64,000 nt of DNA from Methylocella tundrae. Its GTDB lineage: Bacteria; Pseudomonadota; Alphaproteobacteria; Rhizobiales; Beijerinckiaceae. The position numbers were made by a program, and so were the translations under genes. The stretch covers positions 1-64,000 of the forward strand of contig NZ_CABFMQ020000079.1 of NCBI RefSeq assembly GCF_901905185.1, given 5' to 3'. The stretch's first letter is position 1. Each line of letters starts with the position of its first letter. A model generated the notes under the pieces. That model searched no databases. It saw nothing but the letters and a program-made list of their open reading frames with translations, and had not been told where the DNA came from. Of the stretch, positions 1-8,740 are shown in pieces.

Positions 1-123
1 GTTCGCGAAGATCATTCGAGTAAGGTCTCGCCATCCGTGCTGCCCTCCCAACGCCAGCACGTGGATTGAATCAGACCGTTGCTGATTTGGGAATCCTCCG
101 ATTCCATAAAATCGCATCCCGCT

Positions 124-1125
124 CTAGCTGGTGGCGGTGGCGATAATCGCCTCTTCGGGAGGGCGGGGGCTCCAACCGAGCAGGCGCTGCGCCTTAGCGG
201 CGGTCGCGTTTTTCCGTTTTCCAAGCTCGGGTAACAGGCTCCTCACTTCGGGATCGAAGAGTGCGACTGCTCGCAACAGCCAATTGGGCAATTGGCGCGT
301 CGATACGGCACGGGCCGCATCACCAAGGCGGTCTCTCAAGGTTTGGGCCATCTGGGCGACGTTCATGAAATGGCCGGCGGTCGCGAGAAATCTCTCTCCG
401 GCGGCGGCAGGATTGGTCATCGCCCGGAGATGGAGATCGGCGGCATCGCGAGCGTCTATGATACCGAACCATAGGTCGGGGCAACCAGGCGTGCTGCCCT
501 CCAACATACGCTTTATCAGGTGGATCGACGTCGACAGGTCTGGCCCGAGCACCGGACCAAGAATGCCAGTGGGATCGATCACCGCAAGTTCGAGCGCGCC
601 ACCTTCGTCGTTCATGAAGCTCCACGCGGCACGCTCGGCCAACGTCTTCGACTTCTGATAGGGCTGAATCGTCGGATCGTCCGGATCGGTCCAGTCCGTT
701 TCCGTGAAGGTTCCCGTGCGCCCCTTCCCGTATCCGATCGCTGCGAACGACGAGGTAAGCACCACCCGCGTCACGTTGGCGTCCCGCGCTGCGCGTAGAA
801 CCCGGAGCGCGCCGTCACGCGCAGGCCTAATCAGCTCGTTCTCATCCTTGGGAACCCTGCTCGGAAAGGGGGATGCAACATGGAGGACATAATCGCAGCC
901 CGTGACGGCCTGCCTCCACCCTGCGTCGGCAGTCAGATCCGCGGCGAACAGAGCAACCTGATTGGCGCCATTTCCCGCTCCGCCCTGCCGTAGCATGGCC
1001 TTCAAAGCATCCTCTCGCCGTAGATCGCGAACGGTGGCGCGCACCTCATGCCCGGCCGCGAGCAGTTGGATGATGCAATGTGCGCCCAGGAACCCCGTGC
1101 CGCCCGTTACTAAAACCCTCGCCAT
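124..1125 (-). CDS. NAD(P)-dependent extended SDR reductase (dihydroflavonol-4-reductase/aldehyde reductase-like)
   Basis: A 333-residue Rossmann-fold enzyme of the extended short-chain dehydrogenase family. The nucleotide-binding motif GGTGFLG lies at residues 8-14, the catalytic serine region LTSS near 123-126, and the catalytic YQKSK (Tyr156, Lys160) follows. Such enzymes reduce aldehydes or ketones with NAD(P)H; the substrate cannot be read from sequence. I placed the start at the ATG at 1125 because AAGGAG lies just upstream and the GxxGxxG motif then sits at the usual distance from the N-terminus. It is divergent from a MerR regulator, with a MerR-type operator between them, so it is probably that regulator's target. 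Family assignment is firm, function is not. Confidence 0.85.
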   Translation of the reverse strand: MARVLVTGGTGFLGAHCIIQLLAAGHEVRATVRDLRREDALKAMLRQGGAGNGANQVALFAADLTADAGWRQAVTGCDYVLHVASPFPSRVPKDENELIRPARDGALRVLRAARDANVTRVVLTSSFAAIGYGKGRTGTFTETDWTDPDDPTIQPYQKSKTLAERAAWSFMNDEGGALELAVIDPTGILGPVLGPDLSTSIHLIKRMLEGSTPGCPDLWFGIIDARDAADLHLRAMTNPAAAGERFLATAGHFMNVAQMAQTLRDRLGDAARAVSTRQLPNWLLRAVALFDPEVRSLLPELGKRKNATAAKAQRLLGWSPRPPEEAIIATATS

Positions 1126-1160
1126 GTCGTCTCCTTGCCAGAAGGGAGACACACTCGTAC

Positions 1161-1182
1161 ACCTTCAACATAGGTTTAAGGT
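1161..1182 (-). promoter_or_regulatory. MerR-type operator in the divergent promoter region
   Basis: An imperfect inverted repeat, ACCTTCAAC-N4-GTTTAAGGT (9-bp arms, one mismatch), lies between the divergent reductase and MerR genes. On the minus strand it follows TTGACC (1185-1180), and an element 18-19 bp further on (TGTACG or GTACGA) is a poor -10 candidate. A long spacer with the dyad between -35 and -10 is the known layout of MerR-activated promoters. The dyad is seen; its use by the adjacent regulator is inferred. Confidence 0.6.
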
Positions 1183-1195
1183 CAAGGGGCTTTCT

Positions 1196-1546
1196 ATGCG
1201 GATAGGTGAAGTCGCGCAGGGATCAGGTCTCTCGACATCGCGTATCCGCTTTTACGAGCGGCACGGGCTGATCCCCCTCGCGGTAAGAGGCGAAAATGGC
1301 TATCGAAGCTATAACGTAGACGTGCTGGAACCACTCAACTTCATCCACCAGGCGCAGGATCTTGGTTTCACCCTTGACGAGATCAGGGTGGCACTTACTC
1401 AGAGGAGCGGAGGTCCGCCAGCCGGGAAGGAAGTGCTCTCGGCACTCCGCGAGAAGCTCGCGGCACTCGATCGGCATATCGACGAGGCGATGCGCCGCAA
1501 ACGGCGTATCATTGCGCTTATCGAAAAGTATGAAAACCGTCCCTAG
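1196..1546 (+). CDS. MerR-family transcriptional regulator
   Basis: A 116-residue protein. The N-terminal winged helix-turn-helix is the classical MerR type, starting MRIGEVAQGSGLS and followed by IRFYERHGLI and the wing residues GYRSY. A C-terminal dimerisation coiled coil (residues 75-112) follows. It lacks the clustered C-terminal cysteines of metal sensors, so the inducer is more likely an organic or redox signal. I chose the ATG at 1196 because the MerR domain begins exactly there. The start codon lies only 13 bp beyond the operator, which suggests autoregulation as well as control of the divergent reductase. Upstream in-frame sequence has no family similarity. Confidence 0.85.
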   Translation: MRIGEVAQGSGLSTSRIRFYERHGLIPLAVRGENGYRSYNVDVLEPLNFIHQAQDLGFTLDEIRVALTQRSGGPPAGKEVLSALREKLAALDRHIDEAMRRKRRIIALIEKYENRP

Positions 1547-1732
1547 GGTGGCGCGCCCCTTGCGGGGAGCGGAGAGTTGCTGCCGCACACGAATGCGGAG
1601 GTCCTCGTCAACGAGATCTTCGGGGCGATCTACTATCGACTGTTGCTGCGCATCCGGCCGTTTGACGAGGCCTTGACATACCAAGTGGTAGACTAGGCAC
1701 TCGGCGGTCTACGAGCTCGCAAACGATCCTAG
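1547..1732 (+). pseudogene. Decayed C-terminal fragment of a TetR/AcrR-family regulator
   Basis: Directly after the merR stop, in the same frame, the sequence reads as the end of a TetR/AcrR regulator: a segment with NEIFGAIYYRLLLRIRPF at about 1610-1660, then QVVD, then a TAG at 1694-1696, and then ALGGLRA in the same frame before a second stop at 1730. The motif FGAIYYRLLL followed by a Pro-Phe turn and a terminal GLRA is typical of TetR C-terminal domains. There is no DNA-binding domain and no start codon. It therefore appears to be a relic left when the reductase/merR pair was joined to this DNA. Confidence 0.6.
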
Positions 1733-1843
1733 CAGCAGGATGTGGGCGCTCAGTAATGGCTTCGGTGAAGTGATGGCGCGCCGCCGTTGGCGATGATGAG
1801 AACTACGTTTACGCCATAGCCCTATGATCGGAAGGGGGCCCCA

Positions 1844-3271
1844 TCAAGAAAGAACGTCCACCCGGTCCTCCTGCTCACCGTCGGTTACCTGTAGGATCAT
1901 CGTGAACGACGAGAGGACGGCGTTTGTGCCACAGTAGGTGACCATCTGCCCGTCTTCGAAAAAATGCTGGTTTAGGGGGCCGAAGCATTCCCTTGGCAGC
2001 GGGCGCAAGGCCCTGGGATTGTGGAACACTTGCAGTTCGTCGGCCCACCCCTCTGAATAGCCTTCGGTACCAACCTCCTCGACGAACCGCGTGCCTACGA
2101 CGGCGTTCGGGTCGGGATCGTATCGAATGCCCGAGCGAATGTAGCGATGCTTCGGGGGCGCGTAGCCGGCCAGGACGCCGATTCGGTCAAACTTGGCCAA
2201 TGTGCCGGCGTTCGAGAATATGACCGCCGAAACGTTCTCAGCGTCCGGAAGGCTAAAGAACCCGGACTCGATCGTCTTTCCCTTGAACGTATGGCTCTTC
2301 AGGTCCCGGTTTGTGATGACGAGCTTGCCGTCAACCATCTCCCAATCGGTGGTGAAACCGTAGAGGTATGCCCAGATCGCAGACTGGGTGTAGGTCATCG
2401 ATCCAAGCTCGCCCTCCGACGCAGGCTTGTGAAAATCAGCTACTGCAATCACGAACGGCAATCCGGCAGCTCCGTCCTCCTCCCAATAGGCCTTGCCTGC
2501 AGCGGAACGCCGTTTGAGCTTATTTGTCAGAGAGTTGCCATACTTGATCGGCATATAATCAGCGAGAAAGGCGGCGATTTCCTCCGGCGTCTTCGGGTTT
2601 GGGTGCTGCGACAGCACGCCATCCTTCGAGGGAGCCACCGTTGTCGCCTCGACCGCGAACGCGACGCCCGGCGCACTGACACGGAAATCTGGGGCCTCGC
2701 CATGGGCGACATCATAGCCGCCCTCCCGAAAGGTGGCCCAAAGATACAATTCCCAAAGACGCTGATCAAACTGATGCCGCTGAAATTCCCGCACGAAGTG
2801 CGGATCAGCCGCCGTCAGCCAGGGTCCGATCTCGCGCAACACCGCCCGCGCTGGCGCTCTCCCTGGCCGTTGGATCAATTCGACAAAATACGGGTGCAAC
2901 TGCTCGGGCCGCGTGCCAGGAATTGGCGTTAGAAGATCAATAGGCGCATTGGTCTCATCACCTTGAATGCCGAGTTCGGCCAAGTCGGCCACTCTGCTCA
3001 CTTCCGCAATTTTGAGACGAAGACCGGCCTCGGCCCTACGCTCACTGGTCACGCTCACGTCGAGGTGGACGCCCCGGAACCTGCCAAGCCGATCGCGCAC
3101 CATGAGCGCCCAGCCGAAATCGTCATCCACACGGTCGCGGAACACGACGCCGATGACGTTTTCATCCAAGTCAGACCAGTAGGAAAGTTCGTCAGCAACG
3201 AGTTCGGTCGGCGATAGGCGGGTCCCGATCGCGAAGAGATCAAATCGTGCTTGACTGAGCCTTTTCGTCAT
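1844..3271 (-). CDS. Uncharacterised 475-aa protein with a degenerate PD-(D/E)XK-like motif, last gene of the defence operon
   Basis: I do not recognise a named family. The protein is soluble with no membrane segment. In the middle, Glu174 (in LWELYLWATF), Pro194-Asp195-Phe196 and Glu208-Ala-Thr210 (in AFAVEATT) are arranged like the core of a restriction-endonuclease fold, with Thr replacing the usual Lys. This could be a variant nuclease or an inactive relative. A GTG (3274) and an ATG (3271) are adjacent; GGAAG lies upstream at a distance suiting either. It starts about 40 bp after the HEPN-like gene ends, on the same strand, so it should be co-transcribed with the type I restriction genes. 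Function is unknown; a defence role is inferred from position. Confidence 0.65.
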   Translation of the reverse strand: MTKRLSQARFDLFAIGTRLSPTELVADELSYWSDLDENVIGVVFRDRVDDDFGWALMVRDRLGRFRGVHLDVSVTSERRAEAGLRLKIAEVSRVADLAELGIQGDETNAPIDLLTPIPGTRPEQLHPYFVELIQRPGRAPARAVLREIGPWLTAADPHFVREFQRHQFDQRLWELYLWATFREGGYDVAHGEAPDFRVSAPGVAFAVEATTVAPSKDGVLSQHPNPKTPEEIAAFLADYMPIKYGNSLTNKLKRRSAAGKAYWEEDGAAGLPFVIAVADFHKPASEGELGSMTYTQSAIWAYLYGFTTDWEMVDGKLVITNRDLKSHTFKGKTIESGFFSLPDAENVSAVIFSNAGTLAKFDRIGVLAGYAPPKHRYIRSGIRYDPDPNAVVGTRFVEEVGTEGYSEGWADELQVFHNPRALRPLPRECFGPLNQHFFEDGQMVTYCGTNAVLSSFTMILQVTDGEQEDRVDVLS

Positions 3272-3313
3272 CACGCATTCACTTCCGTTCCTGCGAGACC
3301 CGGGATACCAACA

Positions 3314-3901
3314 TCACCCGAGCCGAAATTGCGGCTTGGCCAGTATGCGCACAGCAAGGCCGATCGCAAACCACGCGTCCTGCTTGATCAGGGCGTCCGA
3401 CCTAAGGCCCGCTGTAATTGCCCGGCGGTCGATGTTCTGGTCGTCGGCGACCGTTCGGAAATGGCTCAGCGGATTCCGTAGGCTCATCAGGCGTTCCAGA
3501 TCGCCGAAGTCCTGGCTGGAGATCAGATTCCGATCCTGGCAGCGCTTCAACGTGTCCCTGAAGGCGATCCGAGGCGGTAGGTCATCCATCATCAGGCCAG
3601 CGTGGAGAAACGCGGCCAGTAGGTTTTCGACGAGACTTTGGCAGAGAAGGATTGTGGCCGCGAAGTTGCCATGGACAAAAGATGAGCGCGCTTCTGTCCA
3701 GGCGCTGAACGTAGCCGCACCACCGAAAAGCATGGTCCCTTGAGTGCCAAGCGCCTGTCCGAGGTCCGCAAGGTGGCGGAGCCGCGCGACCTTGCCCGGC
3801 AAATCGTCGTGCAGATCGGCGAGCAGGTGACTGACCGCATCGAGATCGGAGATGCCGGAAAGGAGATCGGGTTGCGCGTCCGCGGGCTCGTCGCCGGGCA
3901 T
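3314..3901 (-). CDS. HEPN-like hypothetical protein in the defence operon
   Basis: A 195-residue, largely helical protein. Residues 142-147 read R-N-P-L-S-H, matching the R-x4-6-H motif that forms the RNase site of HEPN domains. It lies in a context (SLRNPLSHF) typical of the second long helix of that fold, and residues 80-105 form another amphipathic helix. HEPN proteins often act as RNases or as partners in toxin-antitoxin and defence systems. The ATG at 3901 is preceded by GAGGGG at good spacing; a TTG one codon earlier is possible. It sits 30 bp after the GHKL ATPase gene and 42 bp before the next gene. The domain call rests on one motif and helix content, so it is tentative. Confidence 0.6.
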   Translation of the reverse strand: MPGDEPADAQPDLLSGISDLDAVSHLLADLHDDLPGKVARLRHLADLGQALGTQGTMLFGGAATFSAWTEARSSFVHGNFAATILLCQSLVENLLAAFLHAGLMMDDLPPRIAFRDTLKRCQDRNLISSQDFGDLERLMSLRNPLSHFRTVADDQNIDRRAITAGLRSDALIKQDAWFAIGLAVRILAKPQFRLG

Positions 3902-3931
3902 CAATCTGCACCCCTCAACGATATGCCGGCG

Positions 3932-5908
3932 CTAGCCATTGAGCCCGAGGCGCGTGAAGAAGGCCGAATTCCGAGCCTTGGCATCCTTCAGTAGCTTAGA
4001 AAACGGCACGATTTCGACGAATGCCTTCGGGTTGTCGGTATAGCCGAACATCCCCTCATTGTCCGGCGTCGGTTGCAACGGCAGGCCGATCAGTTGCTTT
4101 CTCAGCCCTTCGGTCAGGTCTGCGACGATATAGCAGTCAAAGGATGTCCGCTCTCCGACGTTCGAGATGACGCGGCCGCTCTTGTCGCGGAAGGTTTTCG
4201 AAGACTTGATCAGGTTCACGTATCTCAACGCCTGCCGGATCGGGTCTTCGTTCGTGTAGGCTTCGAGGCCAGGGCGCTTGAACTCCACCAGCACCACCTT
4301 GTCGCCGGATTGCTCGCCCTCGCGCCAAGCCAGACAGCTATCATAAAGGAACGCCAGGTCCGGCCGCTCCTGGCTCCCCGTATTCAGGTATGACCTCGCC
4401 TCCTTGTCGGAGGCAAAGAAATTGAAGAACGCCAAGCGGTCATCCAGAAGCCAAAGATTGTGGTCGTCGATGTCGGCGATTTGTGAGGAATCGATCTTCA
4501 TCGGGCAGATCAGCGCGTGGACAGCGTCCTCAAGATGGTGCCTGCGCTTCTCCGGGTCTTCATAGGCTGTCAGAGCATCAAGAAAATCCAGAATCGCCTT
4601 CCGCTTGCTGACATATTCAGCCAACGCGCCTTTCTTCTCGTCGTCCACATAGCGCATATATTCATCGACTTTTTCTTGAATCTCCTCCTTGTGGCTGGGC
4701 GGCGACGCTATCTCTTCGGACAGGCGTCGAAACTCACGTTGCCGACGGTATCGCCGGCGGCTCATTGAGACGAATATTTCCTCCTGCTTCCCCGCACTAT
4801 TCAGCGGCAGCGCCTCGACGAACGTATCGATCTCGTTGTTGATAAAGAGAAATTGAGGATTTTCACGAACGAGCGCCTGGGTGTTGCGCACCATCTCGGC
4901 CCGCGAGACGGAAATGTAGTCTTTGAGGTATTCGCGAACACTGGATGCCACGCCCCGGCGGATCAAGGTTTCCTCACTGGAGGAAAATGTGAACCCGTCG
5001 CGCTCTTGGTTCACGTTCTCGTCGAGATAGGCGCCAGATGCGCAGCCAATATAGATCGACTCGCCGTCAAGGCTTCGTAGCCCAATTTGTTCGTCGATAC
5101 ATTGTTCCGTGACGCTGCGCTCATGGGCGCAGAGGAACATCCAGTTATAGCTTTGCCCCCTTGGACGAATGTCCTTGTTACATTTCATGTGCCGGACAGA
5201 GATCGTGATCTCGCTGCCATCGTCGAGCTTTACCGGAACGTCCGAGACAGACGTGTCGATGATTTTGTCCTTGAAGTAGGTGGGAAGGTCGAACGTCTCG
5301 TCACCATCGATCAGTTCGGCGCTAGGGCAGGCACCGGATGCCAGGATTGGGAGAAAATGCGCGATCAGCCGCTGAACCAGGGTTTCTGGCTTGGAAGGGC
5401 AGCGGCTCTTGTACTCGCTCTTGAACTCGCCGAGCGTGATGACAGTATGAGGAGCGGTAGCGCCGTTGGCGACGCCATTCAGTTCGTTCCGTAGCTGGTC
5501 GCTCTCGTCGAGCACGAAATCGAACGACCGCCGTAGAAATTGGCCACCCTCGGCATAGACGCTTTCAATTTTCGCGCCTCCGAAGACGCGAAGCCAGGAC
5601 AGACGCCCGACACCTTTGCCGCCCAGGCCCATTTTCTGCCGGCTGTCAGGGGTGCGGAAGGACCGATAATTCTCGTCGGTGAAGCCGATCCCATTATCCT
5701 CGATTTTGAAGCCGATCACGTCGCTGCTATCGCAGAGGATGGTGATCTGGATGCGTCCCTTGCTGGGGGCGCCATCTCCGAACCGGAGATTGACGGCGTG
5801 CAGCGCGTTGCTGAACGCCTCCATCAGCGGCAGCAACGCGTTGGTTTCCGACGGTTTCAGGGGCAGGCGATTGACCCGCCCAACGATGTCGCTGACCAGA
5901 TCAGCCAT
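3932..5908 (-). CDS. GHKL ATPase fused to a PD-(D/E)XK nuclease domain (MORC/MutL-like, restriction-associated)
   Basis: A 658-residue protein. The N-terminus is a GHKL ATPase: N box EAFSNA (30-35), G1 box DNGIGF (71-76) and G2 box GKGVGR (97-102). A long helical middle follows, then a C-terminal restriction-endonuclease-like domain with RPDLAF (Pro516-Asp517) and VEFK (Glu542, Lys544). Prokaryotic MORC/MutL-like GHKL ATPases fused to or beside nuclease domains are a known class in restriction-modification neighbourhoods. The ATG at 5908 overlaps the 3' end of hsdS by 8 bp, so translation is probably coupled to HsdS. A likely role is ATP-gated DNA clamping and cleavage alongside the type I enzyme; that is inference. 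Base composition is less GC-rich than hsdRM. Confidence 0.8.
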   Translation of the reverse strand: MADLVSDIVGRVNRLPLKPSETNALLPLMEAFSNALHAVNLRFGDGAPSKGRIQITILCDSSDVIGFKIEDNGIGFTDENYRSFRTPDSRQKMGLGGKGVGRLSWLRVFGGAKIESVYAEGGQFLRRSFDFVLDESDQLRNELNGVANGATAPHTVITLGEFKSEYKSRCPSKPETLVQRLIAHFLPILASGACPSAELIDGDETFDLPTYFKDKIIDTSVSDVPVKLDDGSEITISVRHMKCNKDIRPRGQSYNWMFLCAHERSVTEQCIDEQIGLRSLDGESIYIGCASGAYLDENVNQERDGFTFSSSEETLIRRGVASSVREYLKDYISVSRAEMVRNTQALVRENPQFLFINNEIDTFVEALPLNSAGKQEEIFVSMSRRRYRRQREFRRLSEEIASPPSHKEEIQEKVDEYMRYVDDEKKGALAEYVSKRKAILDFLDALTAYEDPEKRRHHLEDAVHALICPMKIDSSQIADIDDHNLWLLDDRLAFFNFFASDKEARSYLNTGSQERPDLAFLYDSCLAWREGEQSGDKVVLVEFKRPGLEAYTNEDPIRQALRYVNLIKSSKTFRDKSGRVISNVGERTSFDCYIVADLTEGLRKQLIGLPLQPTPDNEGMFGYTDNPKAFVEIVPFSKLLKDAKARNSAFFTRLGLNG

Positions 5909-7109
5909 GGCTGTTCCCCCGGTTTGGTGAGTCGCCGAACACCTCCGCCGAAAGCCCGGCGGCCATGGCTTCGGCCTTGGCGGCGGCGGTATCAAGGGCG
6001 CGGGCGGTGGCTTCGAGGCGCTGGGCCTGTTCGGCGAAGGCGGTTTGGAGCGGGAGGGGTGGAAGCGGCAACTCGAAGGACAGAATACCGCCCTGGCTAA
6101 TCTTGTAGGTGCCGTTCGTGGTTTTCGCGGCGGCCTTGATTTGCCTCCGCATGTAATCTGTAGCCCAAAGTGCCGACAGGTATGCGGGGGACAGTTCACC
6201 CGAGACACCTCGGAGCGCGATGATCGTATCGGGGAAAGCCGTGTCAGGCATATCCGCTGTTGGGAAGGTTCCCCGCCCGACAAGCTCGGGATTGCCGTTG
6301 CCGCGGCAGATCAGAAATGACGACCGAGACACCGATTGCTCCGGCGCCAACGGCGCGGCGAACAGGCTCTCCTTGAATGCGGCGGCGTCGAAGGCGCCGC
6401 GCGTGATGGCCGATAGGGTCAACACCTTTCCGGTGACGGTCCCCGATTTCGAGGGGGAGATACCGTTGCGGAGTTCGACATTCGCCAGCTTGCCAACCGT
6501 CGTCACCGGCCACCCCTTCGGATTGGTGGCTGGGTCGCCGAACATGTCGAGGAAGAGGGAGGGGATGATGGCGCGGGCCTTGGCGCGGGCGGCGTCGGCG
6601 CGGCGCCTGATCTCCGCCGCCCGGTCCAGCAACCCCACGATCCGCCGCTGTTCCTCCATCGGCGGGAGGGGAATTGGTAACGACCTTAAAAACGATGCCG
6701 TTATCGCTGGGTATAACGCTCCAGAGACGGCTGAAGTTGTTCGAGAAATAAAGGTCGGGGTTCTTACATAGTGAAAAATATACCCAGGCAATACGCATGG
6801 CTTTGACCGTAGAACGGCGAAACCAGTGCTACAGATTTCACTGTCAAGTTCGCGAGGAACTAAAGCAACCGCGTTCAAGTTTGGACGAGTCATCGAGACG
6901 ATAACATCGCCCTCTTTCAGGATTTGACGGGCTCGGCTTGGCGCGTCTTTACCCACGAGCAGGCTCGGGTCAACAATCCGCTTTGCCTTGTTGTCTACCG
7001 CGGCAATATCAACGTACCGGAATAGTTCGTTCGGCTGGCGTCGCGGATCGCGTGAGCCTGTCTGAGACACACAAATTTCACCCAGACATAAAGTCGGCCA
7101 ACCGCTCAC
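5901..7109 (-). CDS. hsdS: Type I restriction-modification specificity subunit HsdS
   Basis: A 402-residue DNA-recognition subunit with two target recognition domains, each followed by a conserved helical spacer. The first spacer includes PLPPMEEQRRIVGLLD and leads into the second domain (GWPVTTVGKLANV). The second includes LPLPPLPLQTAFAEQ near the C-terminus. I chose GTG at 7109 because it forms a GTGA overlap with the hsdM stop and puts the typical opening, GWPTLCLGEI, at the N-terminus. It sets the bipartite target sequence for both methylation and cleavage. The first recognition domain (about 6660-7080) is distinctly richer in A and T than the rest, as expected for recognition domains exchanged by recombination. 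Confidence 0.9.
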   Translation of the reverse strand: MSGWPTLCLGEICVSQTGSRDPRRQPNELFRYVDIAAVDNKAKRIVDPSLLVGKDAPSRARQILKEGDVIVSMTRPNLNAVALVPRELDSEICSTGFAVLRSKPCVLPGYIFHYVRTPTFISRTTSAVSGALYPAITASFLRSLPIPLPPMEEQRRIVGLLDRAAEIRRRADAARAKARAIIPSLFLDMFGDPATNPKGWPVTTVGKLANVELRNGISPSKSGTVTGKVLTLSAITRGAFDAAAFKESLFAAPLAPEQSVSRSSFLICRGNGNPELVGRGTFPTADMPDTAFPDTIIALRGVSGELSPAYLSALWATDYMRRQIKAAAKTTNGTYKISQGGILSFELPLPPLPLQTAFAEQAQRLEATARALDTAAAKAEAMAAGLSAEVFGDSPNRGNSHG

Positions 7110-8731
7110 GCCGCCTCTCCCCGCAACTCCGCCACCAACGCCTGAATGTCGCCGAGGATGGTCTCCACATCCTCCTGCAATTCCTCCAGCAGCTCGCGCG
7201 GATCGCGATGCTCGGCGGCTTCGCGGCTCTCGGGCCGGTAACGGGAGGCGGAAAGGTTCCAGTCCTCGCGCTCGATGGCGCCGGCGTCGGCGAACCACCA
7301 GTTCTCCGTCCACGGCGCGGCCGGATCGCGCTTCTGCCAATCCGCCCACATCTCTTCCCGGCTATTGAAGGCTGCGATCAGGCCGGGCAGGTCGTCGGCC
7401 TCGATCGGCTGATCGTGGTTGGCGTCGAGCTTGAAGCCGTCATTACTGGCGTGCAGGAACATCACCCGTTCGGTGCGCCCACCCTGGCGGAAGACCAGCA
7501 CCGAGGTCTTCACCCCCGAATAGGGCTGGAACACCCCGCCGGGCAGCGACAGCACGGCCTCGACCCTGTTGTTCTGCGTCAAGATGCGGCGCAGCTCCTT
7601 GTGCGCGCCGGTAGAGCCGAACAGCACGCCCTCGGGCACGACCACACCGCAGCGCCCGCCGGGCTTGAGATTGTCGATCATGTATTTGACGAACAGCAGC
7701 TCGGTCGCCGTGCTGGTGCCGATGCGCACGTCATCGACAATGCGGTCGCGGTCCAGCCGGCCGGAAAACGGCGGATTGGCCAGCACCACGTCATAGCCAT
7801 CGAGCGGCAAGCCGCGCTCCGCCTTCATCTGCCGGTCGAAGCTGGTGGTCAGCACGTTGCGCTTGAGGATGCGCACGTCCGGCAGGCCGCGTAGCGCCAG
7901 GTTCATGCTGGCGAGGCTGACCATCTTGGGATCGACATCGTTGCCGTAGAAGGTCGCGGTCTGGAGCTTGCGCCATTGCGCGTCCTTCAGCCGGTCGCCA
8001 TGTCCGCGCTCGAAAGTCTTGCCCTCCAGTTCCGCCACCTCGCGTCCATTGGTGGAGGAATTGGCGAGACGGATATGCTCATAGGCCGCGACCAGGAAGC
8101 CGGCGGTGCCGGCGGCGGGGTCATAGACCGTCTCGCCGATCCTGGGATCAACCAGGTCGACGATGGCGCGGATAATGTGACGCGGGGTGCGGAACTGGCC
8201 CAGTTCGCCCGCCTGCTTGATCTGGCGCAGCACGTGCTCGAACAGGTCGCCCTTGGTGTCCGGGTCCGCCTGCTCCAGCCGCAGTTCGTTCACCAGCGTC
8301 ACGACCTGGGTGAGGACGGTGGGCTCGTCGATGGCGAGGCGGGCCTGCGCCATGAAGCTCATGCCGAACGCGTCGCCGATGGCGACGAAGAAGGGGAATA
8401 CCTCGTCGCGCACGAAGGTGACGAGCTGTTCGCCCGACATGGCGTTGGCCCAGGACGACCAGCGCATCCGCTCGCGCGAGATGGTCTCGACGCCCTTGGC
8501 TGGAGCGTTCAAGGGATTGCGGAGCGTCCAATCGCCGGCGAACAGCGAGGTGTAATCCCGCTTCGTGGCCTTGGCCTGACGAAGGTTGGCCGCGTCGATC
8601 CCTTCGATCATGTAAAAGAAGAACAGGAAGCTGAGCTGTTCCGCGTTCGACAGCGGATCGGGATAGCCGCCGCCATAGAGATAGTCGCGGATCTGATCGA
8701 CCTTGCGGCGCATGTCGGGGGTGAAGGGCAT
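7106..8731 (-). CDS. hsdM: Type I restriction-modification N6-adenine methyltransferase subunit HsdM
   Basis: A 541-residue class I N6-adenine DNA methyltransferase. It has the N-terminal HsdM helical domain (residues 10-150), the AdoMet motif DPAAGTAGF (204-212), the catalytic NPPF (319-322) and a C-terminal helical tail that contacts HsdS. It methylates adenines in the bipartite target in an M2S1 complex and is also required for restriction by HsdR. The start ATG at 8731 lies 9 bp after the hsdR stop, and the stop overlaps the hsdS start by 4 bp. All key motifs are intact, so the modification enzyme looks functional. Confidence 0.95.
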   Translation of the reverse strand: MPFTPDMRRKVDQIRDYLYGGGYPDPLSNAEQLSFLFFFYMIEGIDAANLRQAKATKRDYTSLFAGDWTLRNPLNAPAKGVETISRERMRWSSWANAMSGEQLVTFVRDEVFPFFVAIGDAFGMSFMAQARLAIDEPTVLTQVVTLVNELRLEQADPDTKGDLFEHVLRQIKQAGELGQFRTPRHIIRAIVDLVDPRIGETVYDPAAGTAGFLVAAYEHIRLANSSTNGREVAELEGKTFERGHGDRLKDAQWRKLQTATFYGNDVDPKMVSLASMNLALRGLPDVRILKRNVLTTSFDRQMKAERGLPLDGYDVVLANPPFSGRLDRDRIVDDVRIGTSTATELLFVKYMIDNLKPGGRCGVVVPEGVLFGSTGAHKELRRILTQNNRVEAVLSLPGGVFQPYSGVKTSVLVFRQGGRTERVMFLHASNDGFKLDANHDQPIEADDLPGLIAAFNSREEMWADWQKRDPAAPWTENWWFADAGAIEREDWNLSASRYRPESREAAEHRDPRELLEELQEDVETILGDIQALVAELRGEAA

Positions 8732-8740
8732 CGGCGGCCT

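Noticed and set aside
1..123. Possible gene end at the left edge
   Set aside because: The frames here show no domain or conserved motif, so nothing can be supported.
5909..6283. N-terminal extension of the GHKL protein
   Set aside because: The extra 125 codons are a shadow frame of hsdS. The ATG at 5908 opens the ATPase domain correctly.
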